Of a DNA stretch of 64,000 nucleotides, positions 1 to 10,971 are shown piece after piece (position 1 is the stretch's first letter; every line of letters starts with the position of its first letter). A program made the translations under genes and the position numbers. Origin of the DNA: Trichosphaerium sp. ATCC 40318 (Eukaryota; Discosea; Flabellinia; Trichosidae); NCBI GenBank assembly GCA_038496445.1, contig JALMLS010000315.1:1-64000 (forward strand), written 5' to 3'. Below the pieces are notes generated by a model, which worked only from the letters and a program-made list of their open reading frames with translations, was not told the DNA's origin and ran no database searches.

Positions 1-341
1 GCGATCATCTTCCGTGGGTCTGTTGAAACTTACTTTGAAAATTTTGCTATCACTTACCGTAAGGTACCTAAGTCATACAATGAAATGTAACACAAATAGT
101 TCACATTGTGATAGATCTACACCATTTGACAGAAGTGTCAGATCTTGCTAGATCTGCTGAAAGTGCTAAAAACTCAAATATTTCTTAGAAAATATTAGTA
201 AAACTTGAATGAAACAGACAATATGTTAGTTTAAACATTCTATCGATTGTCAACAATAATGTGACAGGATAGCTGCAAATCCTACTGATTTTTTTGTTAC
301 CTTGGAGATTAGTATGTGAAGCTACTAACGACAAACAAGTC

Positions 342-940
342 TTACTTTTTATTTTTGGAATACATACGCCCAGCTGCACCTACAGCTGCACCACCGACAA
401 CAGCACTAACCGCAATTATAGAAAGAGGAGCTGCAGCTGTAAATGCAATGGCACCAAATCCGACAGCACCAAGTGCAACAGAAAGCATTGTACTTGATGA
501 CAGTTTAGATTGTTCAACTTGTTTTACAAACTCAAATGAAGCGCATGCATAGTCACATACTACCATACCATCATTTGGATCTAGGTATTTTACAACACGA
601 ACTGTTTGAAGTGAGGCTGTTCTGGTCTAGCACAGTGTATAAATAAGTGAAAGGAATTTAACGCAAGTAAGGTGACGTACAAGCCTGAATAAGAATATGA
701 GAATGTAGTATTTATTGCCATCTTCTCAACCTCGCTAACCACGTGTTCAATATCTTCTTTATGAGAGAATGGGTCGTTTCTTATTATTTTGTTAAACGTG
801 CTTATTTCTGATCGTGTTGTGGAGGAACTCCAAGCTCCACTCGAGGATACTGCCATTTCGTCTTTATATTGTTGCCAGTCTTTGTGCATACCATCTGCAT
901 TAAAAAAATCAGATGGCGCGCCTGTTAGTGGGTCGGTCAT
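342..940 (-). CDS. Glycine-zipper small membrane protein, copy A
   Basis: Two exons (940-681 and 621-342; 59-nt intron with GTACGT donor and CCAG acceptor) give about 179 residues in frame. The first exon is hydrophilic, starts MTDPLTGAPSDFF and has a conserved KEDIEHVVSEVE helix. The second ends in a hydrophobic Gly/Ala-rich stretch of about 40 residues containing VGFGAIAF and AVVGGAAVGAAG, a GxxxG-like glycine zipper, followed by a short basic tail SKNKK. Copies at 8894 and 10212 have the same intron position, which supports the model. I do not recognise a named family. A membrane-inserting or pore-type role is only an inference from the zipper. It is the most diverged of the three intact copies and lies on the opposite strand. 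Confidence 0.75.
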
Positions 941-1350
941 TGCTGTTGTTGTGTATTTTCAATTTTGGTAACTTTCTGGCTCGTGAATTCTCGCCAATAT
1001 TTTTGAGAATGCTGTTTTATCTTCGGATCTCGTGTAAAGAGTGCGCCACACTGCGTGATATTTGTTAACAAAACGTTTTTTTTTGCAGTTTTATTTAGAA
1101 GGGCCTTCGACGTGTATTGTAGTATCTGTACACCGTACCAAAGCGTAATATCACGTTTTTTTGCGTTGGGTACCCACACCAAAAAAAATCGCGTCAAGTT
1201 TGTGAATTCATACATTGGTAGATAAGCTGTATTGACTCTTATGCGTACCTTCAAATAAAATCTGCGAAAAAACAAGGTAAAATTTTGCGAGCCGTGAGGG
1301 TATTTCCAATGAAGTTGCTTCATTTCCGCCATTGTGCAAGATTCTGTCAT
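937..1350 (-). CDS. Hypothetical ORF upstream of copy A
   Basis: An ATG-initiated frame of 137 codons whose TGA overlaps the ATG of copy A. It is basic and aromatic-rich, has no recognisable domain, and contains GTACGC and other possible splice donors, so part may be an intron or leader. The B and C paralogues have no counterpart upstream. It may be a chance open frame or an upstream exon. Confidence 0.2.
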   Translation of the reverse strand: MTESCTMAEMKQLHWKYPHGSQNFTLFFRRFYLKVRIRVNTAYLPMYEFTNLTRFFLVWVPNAKKRDITLWYGVQILQYTSKALLNKTAKKNVLLTNITQCGALFTRDPKIKQHSQKYWREFTSQKVTKIENTQQQQ

Positions 1351-1710
1351 CCAACAGTGGATAAAATAATGTTCTTAAAACACTAATGAATAAAGTTGTA
1401 GAAGAGCATGAGAAAACTATGAAATTGTTGTTTTATGTATTGCTATCACAACTCTTGTTATTTACGTGAAACATTACTATGCTTTACAGCCACCAGTTCA
1501 CTCATACATTGGCAACACTTTTCACAGAGAACTACCTGTGCTACATCAAGACACTGTAATCCGGAGTAGCTCACATCTATATTATTTTGTTTTTTTACAC
1601 TTGCAGTAGACAACAATGTGACAAGCTACGGATGCACCAAGTGTCAATATTTTAAGTGGCACTGTGACAAGCAACAACACATCAAACGATGACATTTACT
1701 AGTAATGATT

Positions 1711-3728
1711 TTAGAAACATTTTCTTTGTACTATATCTGGACCACTGTCTTCATACTCTTCTACGGATACCCTAAACAAGCAGTGGTTAAAATAAATAAA
1801 GTGTACAACGCAACATAATAAAGGTGGTTCGTGAAAAAAAATAAGAAAAAAATGCGAAACTCTCATCTTGACATACCACATTTTTTGAAACGTAGATAAA
1901 GAAGATAATATCATTCCTCCTACCAGAGCAAATATATTCGACTTAGGATTGTACCCTTCGGTTGTAATCTAAAACTGCATTAGCTCCAAAGAAAAAAAAA
2001 ACACAAAAACACACCATTTTACCAGCGGCTTCAACTTCTCTTTCAAGTCGTACTTTCATTCCAGGAACACCAGAAGTAGCTCCTTAAATACCTCAATTAG
2101 ATAATGCATACTACTAATTTGTAGGTAAAAGATATAACGCACCTATTACAAAGTATTTGAAATCGGCTTGATCATCTTTTGGCGGTTGCCCACTTTTTAT
2201 GATTATCTGAAATCTGGTTAATGTACTATGGATTACAGTATACTGTAATATGTACCTCTGCAAACTCTCCGTTTTTAAACAGTACATCAAAACATGCTTG
2301 GAAAGCTCCTTCAGGAACACTTATACTCTTTCCATTTGGTAGAGAAACAGTTGACTTTACACTGTTGTTAACACTTGTTTTTGATTCAGGAGACACAGAA
2401 AACTTGTTTTCAAAGAACCAAGGCTCAAGAGCGAAACGATCTTCTTCAACTATTGCCTAAGAAGTATTAAAATTCATGTAAGTTCATAACCAAAGCTTGT
2501 ACCTTATCTTCTTCATCAAGGAAAGACAGAAACTTATCAAAGATTTGATTTCCTCCAACAGGATAGACAAGCGGTTTTTCTTCCACCCTGAATAAATCCT
2601 TCCTGAGGAAGAGATATCAGCTCCTATGTCTATGATAAACCCGGTTATCTCATCTAAAGAAAAATTAAATAACCAGAAAGGTGTGTCTTGAAGCAGCAAC
2701 CCAAAACACAAAAAGTAAAAAAAGAAAAAGTGTTTGATACACTTCAGTATAAATATAAAACGTACCACAATTCATTAACGACAAACACGATGAATTACCT
2801 ACATACATTGAAAGTGCTTGGAACTCGTCAAACAGGATTTGACATATGCGAGATTTTGCTTCCGCACTGTGTTAAGAATTAGTAAAAAGAAAGAAAACGT
2901 TCAGCACTGAAACAAAAAAAATAACGTACGAAGAGTTATCAGGTAGTGATACCATTATTCCACAATCCACAGTAATAACCCCAAGCTTAATAAACCCTTG
3001 TTTTAATAGATTGATGATAGCATCCCAATCTTCTATCACACCATTCACAACTGGTCTTGACAGTTCAAGTTGTTTTATTCTTGAAAAGAATTAGACTTAA
3101 CAAAAAACAAAGAAACCAATCTAACCTGGGGATTACATCGTCTCCATAGTAAATATTGGATGTCTCAGGGTCCTTACCAACCAGGGAAGGTATTTTAACT
3201 ACTCGTGGACCTTTATCATCGTCAATACCCACTCCAAACCTTTAAAAAAAAACAAACCAGTTAGCAGCAACATTCCAATATTTCCTTTCAAAAAAAAAAA
3301 CTTTACCTCACTTGGTTTGTCCCAATATCTACTGTTACGCGGTTATCTTTTAAATCACACCTAAATTATAATGAATTAGTCTTTATAATAATAGCCTCTA
3401 AACGCTGTACCTCTTAAATACTGTCCATGGTTGATACCTCAAATAGTCAAGCGTTTGAAAGCATTGGTAGAAGTTATCACTAACTTTAACATATTCCTTG
3501 ATACTCAAACTACAATCCAATATAAACTAATAACTCTTATGCAGTTATTTCAAAAACGTACATAGATTGTCTTAATGCATGACAAGTAGCAGCACAAGAA
3601 TGAAGAGAAGTAAGCGAAGAGTACTCCCAAAAATGCTGTAAAATTTCTGGTGCCAGATCTGAAAAAGGACATTGTTCTAGTGCTAATGACATATCATGTG
3701 ACGGTGAAACTAACACGTGTATTAGCAT
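1711..3728 (-). CDS. F-box protein fused to an actin-related protein (ARP8-like)
   Basis: At least ten exons join in frame. The N-terminus carries an F-box (DLAPEILQHFWEYSS, about residues 20-60), the Skp1-binding motif of SCF ligases. The rest is an actin fold: FGVGIDDDKGPRVVKIPSLVG near the start, then RPVVNGVIEDWDAI, ICQILFDEFQALSMYV, TGFIIDIGAD, and a near-canonical actin C-terminus with SLSTFQKMW, EEYEDSGPDIVQRKCF and stop. F-box plus ARP is the known architecture of plant ARP8; such a protein in this organism would be an unusual find. One internal exon (about 2525-2660) reads in two frames: the actin-like IIDIGAD frame must shift by one base to reach the VEEKPLVYPVGG frame near 2590-2625. 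That is a sequence error, an unusual splice or real damage. Both ATGs (3728, 3692) are in frame. The ALKBH1-like gene ends only 30 bp upstream, and the two may be one gene. Confidence 0.8.
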
Positions 3729-3758
3729 AGTCTTAACATTAATGTTAAAACCTAAAGA

Positions 3759-5044
3759 CTACATTAAACAAAAATTATACTCACTGTCGGCTTCATATCT
3801 CTCAGCTGAAGAATTCTGCACACGAGTCCTTGAACAATAGGCATAAAACCACTTATCTTTTTTTGGTACTGGCTTTATGTTTTTAGGGCCGTTACGGAAT
3901 TGTAAGCTGATTCTTTGAGATGAAAATTTGTCTGGCAGATAATCTGGGTATGTATCCTTGGGTCCAATTGATGAAACACCTAAGTCAAAATTTAACAACA
4001 AAAAAAATAGATATGTCTTCTTTTGCTGTAGTACCATGTGTAATACCACAAGCAGCACTTCCATTGAACACAACAGCATCACCACTTTTTACAGTAAACG
4101 CTTTGAAGAAGTTGTTAGATAGTGCAAGGAAGAAAGGTCAGAATCCACGTGGGAGGATTTTGTATCACTTACAGATTTTCTCACAATCTGGCTCTTTGTA
4201 CCAAAACTCGGCACTGCGACCTAATGAAATAACCATAATCCATCCTCTAGACAAAAGGAAGAAAAGTCAATTATTAAAAAAGAAAACAATCAGAGACTGG
4301 CCAGTAAATTGTGTTTTACAAAAAAACCAAAAAAACATAGTCACAAGCTTGATAGTGTACGTACTGTATAAAGTCTACATGACCGCCAAGCTTACCTTCG
4401 TCGTCATAACTATAGCAAGTAGTACATATAGCGTTATAGTTTTTAGGTATAGCTCCTACAGAGGCATTAATAACGGACGGCGTTTCACTTTTTTTTTTTT
4501 GAATGAAGAGTTTTTTTTTTTGAGATATAAATAGAACCGTTTATTTGAGGCTGAACTGCTTAACGTACTTTCTTGCTGATGCGCTTCCCATGAAATAGGG
4601 CGTATAACGTCTTTAAAGGACTCTGGAATACAGTCTTGTGTAAAATCGCGTACAAATAATTTTTTGTAGTTAGAAGTCTTGTTAGACACTTTCTTCGTTT
4701 TTGGGTAGCTGCTTGCACTGTAAGTGATGCCTTTTAATAAAGTTTTAGCATCTGGTATGCGAACGCTTATTAAAGCTCATATATACAAGTAAATCGTAGC
4801 AACGTACCTTCTAGAAGCGTTTTTTGCATGTCGGGAGTAACCACGCCTTCCAACCGTACAAACTGGTATTTCTTACTCGCACTAGGTGTGTGGTGCGACT
4901 ATTACAGTAATTAGCGTTGCAAGCTACCGTAACGTACATTTCCCATGTGATGTGTTGTAAAGAAAAACTGTTGATCTCTTGAATATTTACTGGCGAAGAA
5001 ATATCAGCGGTCTTGCAAATTGGGGAAGTAGTTTGACCATTCAT
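3759..5044 (-). CDS. AlkB-family Fe(II)/2-oxoglutarate dioxygenase, ALKBH1-like
   Basis: Six or more exons starting at ATG 5044. The dioxygenase core is clear: the HxD iron site lies in KLGGHVDF, followed by WIMVISLGRSAEFWY, then SGDAVVFNG with the distal iron histidine in GITHGV, then the 2-oxoglutarate arginine in SQRISLQFR. The GGHxD and SGD.V..xG pattern matches ALKBH1 better than ALKBH2/3. Family members oxidatively demethylate DNA or tRNA. The N-terminal part (RLEGVVTPDMQKTLLEG) is a typical lead-in. Introns use GTACGT-like donors and one contains CACGTG (4146). The reading frame stops at 3759, but a 33-nt GTGAGT...TAG intron could instead splice it in frame onto the F-box/ARP coding region. 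Confidence 0.85.
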
Positions 5045-5319
5045 CTTCCAATTGCACTCTCTATCGTGTAACTTCTCCGTGACCTGTAAAACTAGTCAAT
5101 AAACTCGCCAGCAACACCTCCGCCGCCGCTCCAAATCTCCATTCTTACAGATTTTGGTCTGGACTCTTGGTTTTTTTTTTCGTTTGGATACTGGTTGATA
5201 ATTTAAGTGCCTTTTGGATAGGATATGTGTACCCACTACTAAGCTGTCGTCAATGGAGGTTGTTGCTTAGCCGTTTAATGTTTTGGGACCTGTCATAGCC
5301 CGCCTTCAAGAACATTTCA

Positions 5320-5513
5320 TGAATGCACAAGCAAGCACATACCAAAAAGATCTAGGTCCCTTGCGAGACAATTTTACGATGTCGCCACTCTACCACAGAC
5401 CCAATAGACCTTCCAGGCTTCAACATGGGATTTATGTAAGAACTTTGCTACTAGATCTGAATACAGAAAGCGAGTTTGCTAATTTAAAGATGTCATTTTG
5501 CGGAAAAAAGTAA
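5320..5513 (+). CDS. Short hypothetical ORF
   Basis: An ATG frame of 64 codons, divergent from the ALKBH1-like gene and 275 bp from its start. The product is polar and Pro/Arg-containing with no domain I recognise. It contains a GTAAGA that could be a splice donor, so it might be a first exon. Support is weak. Confidence 0.2.
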
Positions 5514-6156
5514 TTGTGGTTTTGCTTTTTGTTGTGAGACCACATAGCGTCTAGCGACTATGAAATTAAGCTTTATAGCAATATTTGGGTTCACATAGCG
5601 CTACACGTTTGTTGAACATAAAAGGGATAAAGTAAAAAAGCGGTGTTAAGCAGAGTATTGTTTAACTATTTTACAAATACAGAGTCTTTACTTTGTTGCT
5701 TGAGTCAAAGATTCTTTAACAGGAATACCTTCTGAAATGGTATCGACATTGTGCTCTAGAGCGTTTTTGTTCTTTCGGTCAAAGCTTAGTATTGTTTTGA
5801 CAGATAATGGATATACATGAAGCGTTTTACTGTGGTGTCTATAAGCGCTATTCAAGCCTCACATTCGTACTGAGAATGTACTGCAACCTTGGTACAGTAC
5901 TTGTGCATTAGCTGTGCAACTTAGCTGCATCTATAGATAAAATCTCAAGTAGTTTAACAAAAACGTCTAGTTTGTGAACTGTAGGTTAACAGTAATTTGA
6001 TAGCAACATTAAGTATTTACGTCGTGTTTTGCCTGATCAGTGAAGGATATTCGCGGTGAGTTACCGTTTTACTAGTGCTGAGAGGCACTCTAATTTGCCA
6101 TTATATTCACCCAAGACCGAGTCATTAGCCAACAACTCCATACTTCGCTGCTAAGT
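5514..6156. other. Intergenic region, no gene seen
   Basis: No coding frame with plausible splicing on either strand. AT-rich, with scattered stops and no repeat that I could detect. Confidence 0.5.
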
Positions 6157-6599
6157 TTATTTAAAATACAAATGGAACAATTGCAATAGCATTGAAACAG
6201 CAATACTAGCTATTACACATATCTTTAATACATCCAATTTAGGCTTTCTATTTACCCTAACACGCCGTGATATCACAAGCAAAGCTTTTCGTAAAACATC
6301 ACTTTCTGCTCGTAAATCTGCAAGAAAGTTAATATCAAAAAAAGTTCAGCAGATTTCCAGTCATACTCATTACAGAGGTATCTATTCTATCAATAAATTC
6401 GTTATCCACCTTCATTTCCTTTATTTGTTGTTGTTGACGCGTGTTAAAGTCTAAAGGCAACTCAGCAATTTAGTCATGAAAAAAAAAGAAGAAAACAAAA
6501 AAAACGAATTAGGAGGAATTAAATGCCCGCTAACCACGTGAGATTGATACCTTTCTCAAATTGACGACGTATTTTTTGTTCCTTGTACATTTCACCCAT
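6157..6599 (-). CDS. Small coiled-coil, tail-anchored membrane protein
   Basis: Three exons (6599-6551, 6450-6367, 6317-6157) total 294 nt, an exact reading frame of 97 residues. The N-terminal two thirds is charged and Gln-rich (EKDFNTRQQQQIKEM) and probably helical. A single hydrophobic segment (CVIASIAVSMLLQLFHLYF) ends the protein one residue before the stop, the layout of a tail-anchored protein such as a SNARE-like or organelle adaptor. No SNARE zero-layer residue is obvious, so the family is unknown. The first intron contains CACGTG. The upstream gene stops 51 bp before this start, so the two could be one transcript or even one protein. Confidence 0.6.
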
Positions 6600-6650
6600 T
6601 TTAACTGAGTAAAGTAAGTAGAACAAAAAATGTACTTTTCAAAAAAAAAA

Positions 6651-7236
6651 TCACGTGCGCTGAAGCCGTATTATGTCTTCTTTTTGCACTTTTCTCTTCT
6701 CTTTCTCCAACCAAACTTGTTCTAAACGCAACATACGTCAAATTTTACGAATAGAATAACGACATTTACGGTAAATTACACGGACCTTTAAGTGCCTTGT
6801 TCTGCTTTTTCAACGCTGTGAAAAGTAATAAGAACGCGTGTCACCCAAAACAAAAAACAAAGGCAATCTTTTTTTTGCTTTTTGTTTTTGTAACGAACTT
6901 ACCTTCTATTTTATCTGCCATACGCACAGCCTCTTGCACCTGTTTAATCCCACGGGACCCATTTTCTTCTGTACCGTTTTCTCCGTAAGATACAGTGTTT
7001 CTACGCCGTCTATCACGGCTAGGACGATTTCCAGAAGTCGGTCTTTGTTGTTTTTCTTTTTTATCTTTTATGGGTACTTGTGGGTTGCTACTATGCTTTT
7101 TCCGCCTATCAGCTCGCTTTCCATTATCACCAGACCTTCTACGTGTACGTGGCTGACTCTTTGATTTATTTCTGTTAATAACATCTTCAGTATCTCCTTT
7201 TTCATCTCCTGATGGTTCTTTACTTCCCGATTTCAT
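6651..7236 (-). CDS. Basic disordered protein with C-terminal coiled coil
   Basis: Starts at ATG 7236. About 115 residues of Lys/Arg/Ser/Pro-rich disordered sequence are followed, after a GTAAGT intron, by two small exons giving a charged coiled coil (IEALKKQNKALKEQVWLEKE) and a TGA that lies inside TCACGTG. No domain recognised; nucleic-acid or microtubule binding would be guesses. An in-frame continuation into the next gene is possible only with a GC donor, giving one long coiled coil plus a tail anchor. I cannot decide between the two models. Confidence 0.55.
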
Positions 7237-7374
7237 GATAATAACTCTGTTTCTTTATTGAGAACAAATCAGATAGAAGAAAAAAACTTTTGAAAACCAT
7301 TGACCATGGCCTCTTTCAGCGCTGTTTCTTACGCGCAGCAAGTGATTTAGTTTTATATGCACTGATGTATTATA

Positions 7375-7575
7375 TGTTATCGATACGAAATAGTAAGCTA
7401 ATCTATTCGTCAACTGAGGCTACTGATTCTATTATCTTTGGTTTTTTGCTTTTCTGGCTTTTATTATTGGTACAAGCTATTTAAGCAAACACAAATCGCG
7501 CTCTTTAATTTCAGCATACCCTATCTTCAAGATCGTAAATGAAATTCCCCTCCAACAAGGTTTGCAACCTTTTGT
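7375..7575. repeat. Duplicated block: copy of the NIT-receptor gene tail
   Basis: About 200 bp closely matching 9650-9830, and in part 10950-11030. On the minus strand it encodes SKKPKIIESVASVDE and stop, the last residues of the sensor gene that ends at 10972. The flanking part matches sequence downstream of copy B but not copy C. It marks repeated local duplication. Confidence 0.75.
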
Positions 7576-8257
7576 TGGAGGATGTATCGGCCGCCAATCT
7601 CGCCATTGAAGCTCCTTGAGTTGTCGCGTAAGCACCTGCAGCACTTATTGCGATGCCAGCCAAGCAGCAGCACCACCAGTACTTAGTGTAAGAGCAGTAC
7701 CGCCAACAATAGTAGCCATCGCCAAACCCGAAATCCCAACTACATAGCCAGCGTATACACCAGTGTTGTCTACCTCAGTTGAGTACGTGTATGTGGCTAT
7801 ACAGCTATCACAAACTTCGACATTTTTCTCTGATAAGTACATGCGCACTGCAACAAAGGAAGTGTATCTCTTTTTTTTCAGCATTGCTACAACAAATTTG
7901 AGTTACTTGCTTATTACTCCACAGACAGGACCTACCTATCGCTTTGAACGACAAATAGCTTTACTTCGCCATTGCATTCCAGCTCCTCAAGGTCGTCTTG
8001 TAAGTTTTCCAGCTTCACGTGAGCTTTGTTACTTTTGAACAATCTGATAATTTCCAACTTAGCACTCTCAGTTAACTTTCTTCTATCCACTAACCAAGGA
8101 ACACTAACTATAGACGATGTTGGGAGGAAAAAAAAATGTCTAGTGGCTCTAACGCAGCGCCAAGCATTTGTTATATTATACAAGAACACTTGGAAAATAA
8201 AAGAAAGGTTTTTACAGTTATTGAAAAGGAAATTTTTGGGTGATTGCTGCTCGCCAT
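7511..8257 (-). pseudogene. Decayed glycine-zipper family member, copy D
   Basis: Distant relative of copies A-C on the minus strand. An ATG exon (MASSNHPKISFSIT) and a charged helical exon (KLTESAKLEIIRLFKSNK) are followed by a membrane exon with VYAGYVVGISGLAMATIVGG and TGGAAAW. A frame jump is needed at the run of eight A bases near 7870 and another near 7660, where the Gly/Ala-rich reading continues in a second frame (AISAAGAYATTQGASMARLA) to a stop at 7511. Two jumps suggest a pseudogene, though homopolymer error could explain the first. The alignment with copy B over VxYxxxxxNVxVCD is weak but collinear. Confidence 0.5.
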
Positions 8258-8417
8258 GTTGTTTAAGCTTTGTAAGTTGTTGTTGTTGATTTATACAAAG
8301 TCAACTGAAGTTTATTCAAACGTCTGTAACGGAGTAAAACACGTATACAGCCAGTACGAGCGCAGCAACTTTTACTTTTTTACATGACGCAATGCTCACA
8401 TCAGATTTCACCGCTAA

Positions 8418-8749
8418 ACTGCCTTCTTTATGAGACTGATATACCTTCCAGGCATCTGAAGATATACCATGAACATGGACGCTGATTTGTTTAACTTGCT
8501 CTGCGATTCTAGTGATTGTTTGGAACTGTTTTTATTTTGACACACTTATCGTTCCCAACGCAACAATTGTTCACCTTCGTGGTTTACCGTTCGCTATCTA
8601 TGTAGCTGCTCAAAAATAAAACAAAAAAAGTACACAGCACTTAACAGTGATAGCAATAATAATCGCTTTCATCGCGGTACTCACGTGTCTCATTGGTGTA
8701 GTGTTAATATCTTACGTTTTTAAGAGACGCACAAACTAGAACCACAAGA
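8418..8749 (+). other. Duplicated block with possible short membrane-protein gene (copy 1)
   Basis: Similar to 9821-10070. The plus strand shows an ATG frame (MNMDADLFNLLCDSSDC) and, after a possible GTAGCT intron, a transmembrane segment (IAIIIAFIAVLTCLIGVVLI) followed by a basic tail and stop at 8749. The minus strand is also open (EQVKQISVHVHG ... WKVYQS) and could end in its own hydrophobic segment. I cannot tell which strand is real, and the second copy does not keep the plus-strand membrane segment intact. Confidence 0.35.
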
Positions 8750-8893
8750 AACGGCCTCATAGGGCAAACGCCGTGAGATTTTAGTCAGTTCTATTATGTG
8801 GTACTTTTTAAGAAAGTGTCTTTAAAAAAAACGTGCCAGCGAACTGCACAACCTGCAACCTGAAACAAAATATAAATTTTTTCAACGTTAGCC

Positions 8894-9516
8894 ATGACCG
8901 ATCCTATCACAGGAGCACCGCCTCATTTTTTTGATAGAAGCAATATGTACAAAGACTGGGAACAGTACAGAAAAGAAATGGAGTTATCCTCGAACTCAGT
9001 TTCCAGCAGTTCCTCGGCAACAAAGTTAAAATTAAGAGGGTTTATCAGAACTGTGAGAAACGACCCATTCTCTCGCAAAGAAGATATTGAACACGTGGTT
9101 AGAGAGGTGGAGAGTATGCCACTCAAAACTACATTCTCATATGCTTATGCAGGACTGTACGTTATAATTATTTTGCTTCCAGTATACTACTAAAACTAAC
9201 GAACTATGAAAGGCAAGATAAACCTGAAATACATTTCACAAGTCTTCGTGTCGTAAAGTATGTTAATCCACACAGTGGAAATGTTGTTTGTGACTACTCC
9301 ATGCTCCAATTTTCGTATGAGAAACTAGTTGAACAACCTAAAGTATCATCAACAAGTACAATGATGTCTATTGCACTTGGTGCTGTCGGGTTTGGTGCCA
9401 TTGCTTTTACAGCTGCAGCTCCTTTCTCTATTATCGCTGTCAGTGCCGTTGTTGGTGGTGCAGCTGTAGGTGCAGCTGGTTGCATGTACTCAAATAATAA
9501 AAAAGCACATTTGTAA
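8894..9516 (+). CDS. Glycine-zipper small membrane protein, copy B
   Basis: Exons 8894-9156 and 9213-9516 (56-nt intron, GTACGT donor, TACTAAAACTAAC branch region, AAAG acceptor) give 188 residues. Layout is as in copy A: MTDPITGAPPHFF start, a Ser-rich linker, a KEDIEHVVREVE helix, a beta-like RVVKYVNP stretch, then a Gly/Ala membrane segment with GAVGFGAIAF and GGAAVGAAG and an NNKK tail. It is very close to copy C, with the last 150 coding bases almost identical. Function unknown. Its 3' flank carries a copy of the NIT-receptor tail, so gene and flank were duplicated as a unit. Confidence 0.8.
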
Positions 9517-9649
9517 ATCGAAAAAACGGCATCTTTACTTCGTTTTAGTTTATCATTCCATGATGTTATTGAATGCATAAAATTGTGGCACCCCAGAAAG
9601 AAAAACACGTGATTATGTACACTGATGTATATGGGTTATCAACACAGTT

Positions 9650-9830
9650 ACGAATAGTAAGTTAATCTGAGGCAACTGATTCTATTATCTTTGGTTTTTT
9701 GCTTTTCTGGCTTTTATTATTGGTACAAGCTATTTAAGCAGCAAACACAAATCGAGTTCTTTAATTTCAGCATACCCTATCTTCAAGATCGTAAACGAAA
9801 TTCCCCAACATGGTTTGCAACTACCTTCTT
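9650..9830. repeat. Duplicated block: second copy of the NIT-receptor gene tail
   Basis: Matches 7375-7575 and the true gene end at about 10950-11030. On the minus strand it reads KKPKIIESVASD then stop, lacking two residues of the parent tail. Nothing upstream on that strand continues it as a gene, so it is a stranded 3' fragment. Confidence 0.7.
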
Positions 9831-10070
9831 TAAGAGACTGATATACCTTCCAGCCATCTGACGATTTCCCGTGAACATGGACGCTGATTTGTTTAACTTG
9901 CTCTGTCATTCTAGTGATTGTTTTGAAACTGATTTTGCACATCGTTCCCAACTGTTGTTCACCTTTGGTTGGCGTTCGCTATTCTACGTAACTTGAAAAC
10001 AAAATAAAAACTTACACAGCACTTGCAGTGATGGCACTACGAATAGCTTTCTTGGCTGTACTTCATTAGT
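9821..10070. repeat. Second copy of the block at 8418-8749
   Basis: Strong match to 8418-8520 followed by weaker similarity. The plus-strand frame keeps MDADLFNLLCHSSDC, but the downstream membrane segment is cut by a stop (VMALRIAFLAVLH then TAG). The minus strand keeps one open frame through EQVKQISVHVHG. Probably a degraded copy. Confidence 0.55.
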
Positions 10071-10211
10071 GCTAAACGTGTCCCAGCGTACTGCAAAACC
10101 TCCAAACAGCAAATTATAACTATTCACCTAATAAGCTGCTTATTGCGATCATTCTTATTTTAAAAAGGGGTAGACAGCATCAAACAGTTAAAAACAAATA
10201 AAACGTTAGCC

Positions 10212-10818
10212 ATGACCGATCCTATCACAGGAGCCCCACCTCATTTCTTCGATGGAAGCAGTATGTACAAAGACTGGGAACAGTACAGAAAAGAAATGGA
10301 GTTATCCTCGCACTCAAGAGCTAGCAGTGCCTCAGCAACGAAATTAGAATTAGAAGGGTTTATCTCAATTATTAGAAACGACCCATTCTCTCGCAAAGAA
10401 GATATTGAACATGTGGTTAGCGAGGTGGAGAGTATGCCACTCAAAACTACATTCTCATATGCTTATGCAGGACTGTACGTTACAATTATTTTGCTTCAAC
10501 ATTGTTGTACTAACGAATTATGAAAGACAAGGTAAACCGAAACTATATTTCACTAGTATTCGTGTCGTTAAGTATGTTAATCCAAAAAGTGGAGATTACT
10601 CCAAGTTCAGATTTTCGTATGAGAAACGAGTTGAACAACCTAAAGTATCAACATCGAGTACAATGATGTCTATTGCACTTGGTGCTGTCGGGTTTGGTGC
10701 CATTGCTTTTACAGCTGCAGCTCCTTTCTCTATTATCGCTGTCAGTGCCGTTGTTGGTGGTGCAGCTGTAGGTGCAGCTGGTTGCATGTACTCAAATAAT
10801 AAAAAAGCACATTTGTAA
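10212..10818 (+). CDS. Glycine-zipper small membrane protein, copy C
   Basis: Exons 10212-10474 and 10527-10818 (52-nt intron with CTAAC branch) give 184 residues. Sequence and layout are nearly those of copy B, with substitutions concentrated in the Ser-rich linker and in the segment just before the membrane region. The Gly/Ala membrane end is identical at the protein level to B. The short 3' flank leads straight into the 3' end of the NIT receptor on the opposite strand, so this is probably the ancestral position of the duplicated unit. Confidence 0.8.
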
Positions 10819-10971
10819 ATCGAAAAAAACGGCATCTTTACTTCGTTTTAGTTTATCATTCCATGATGTTATTGAATGCATAAAATTGTGGCACCCCATA
10901 AAGAAAACACGTGATTATGTACACTGATGTATTATAGTTTATCAACACATGTTACGAAATAGTAAGTTAAT

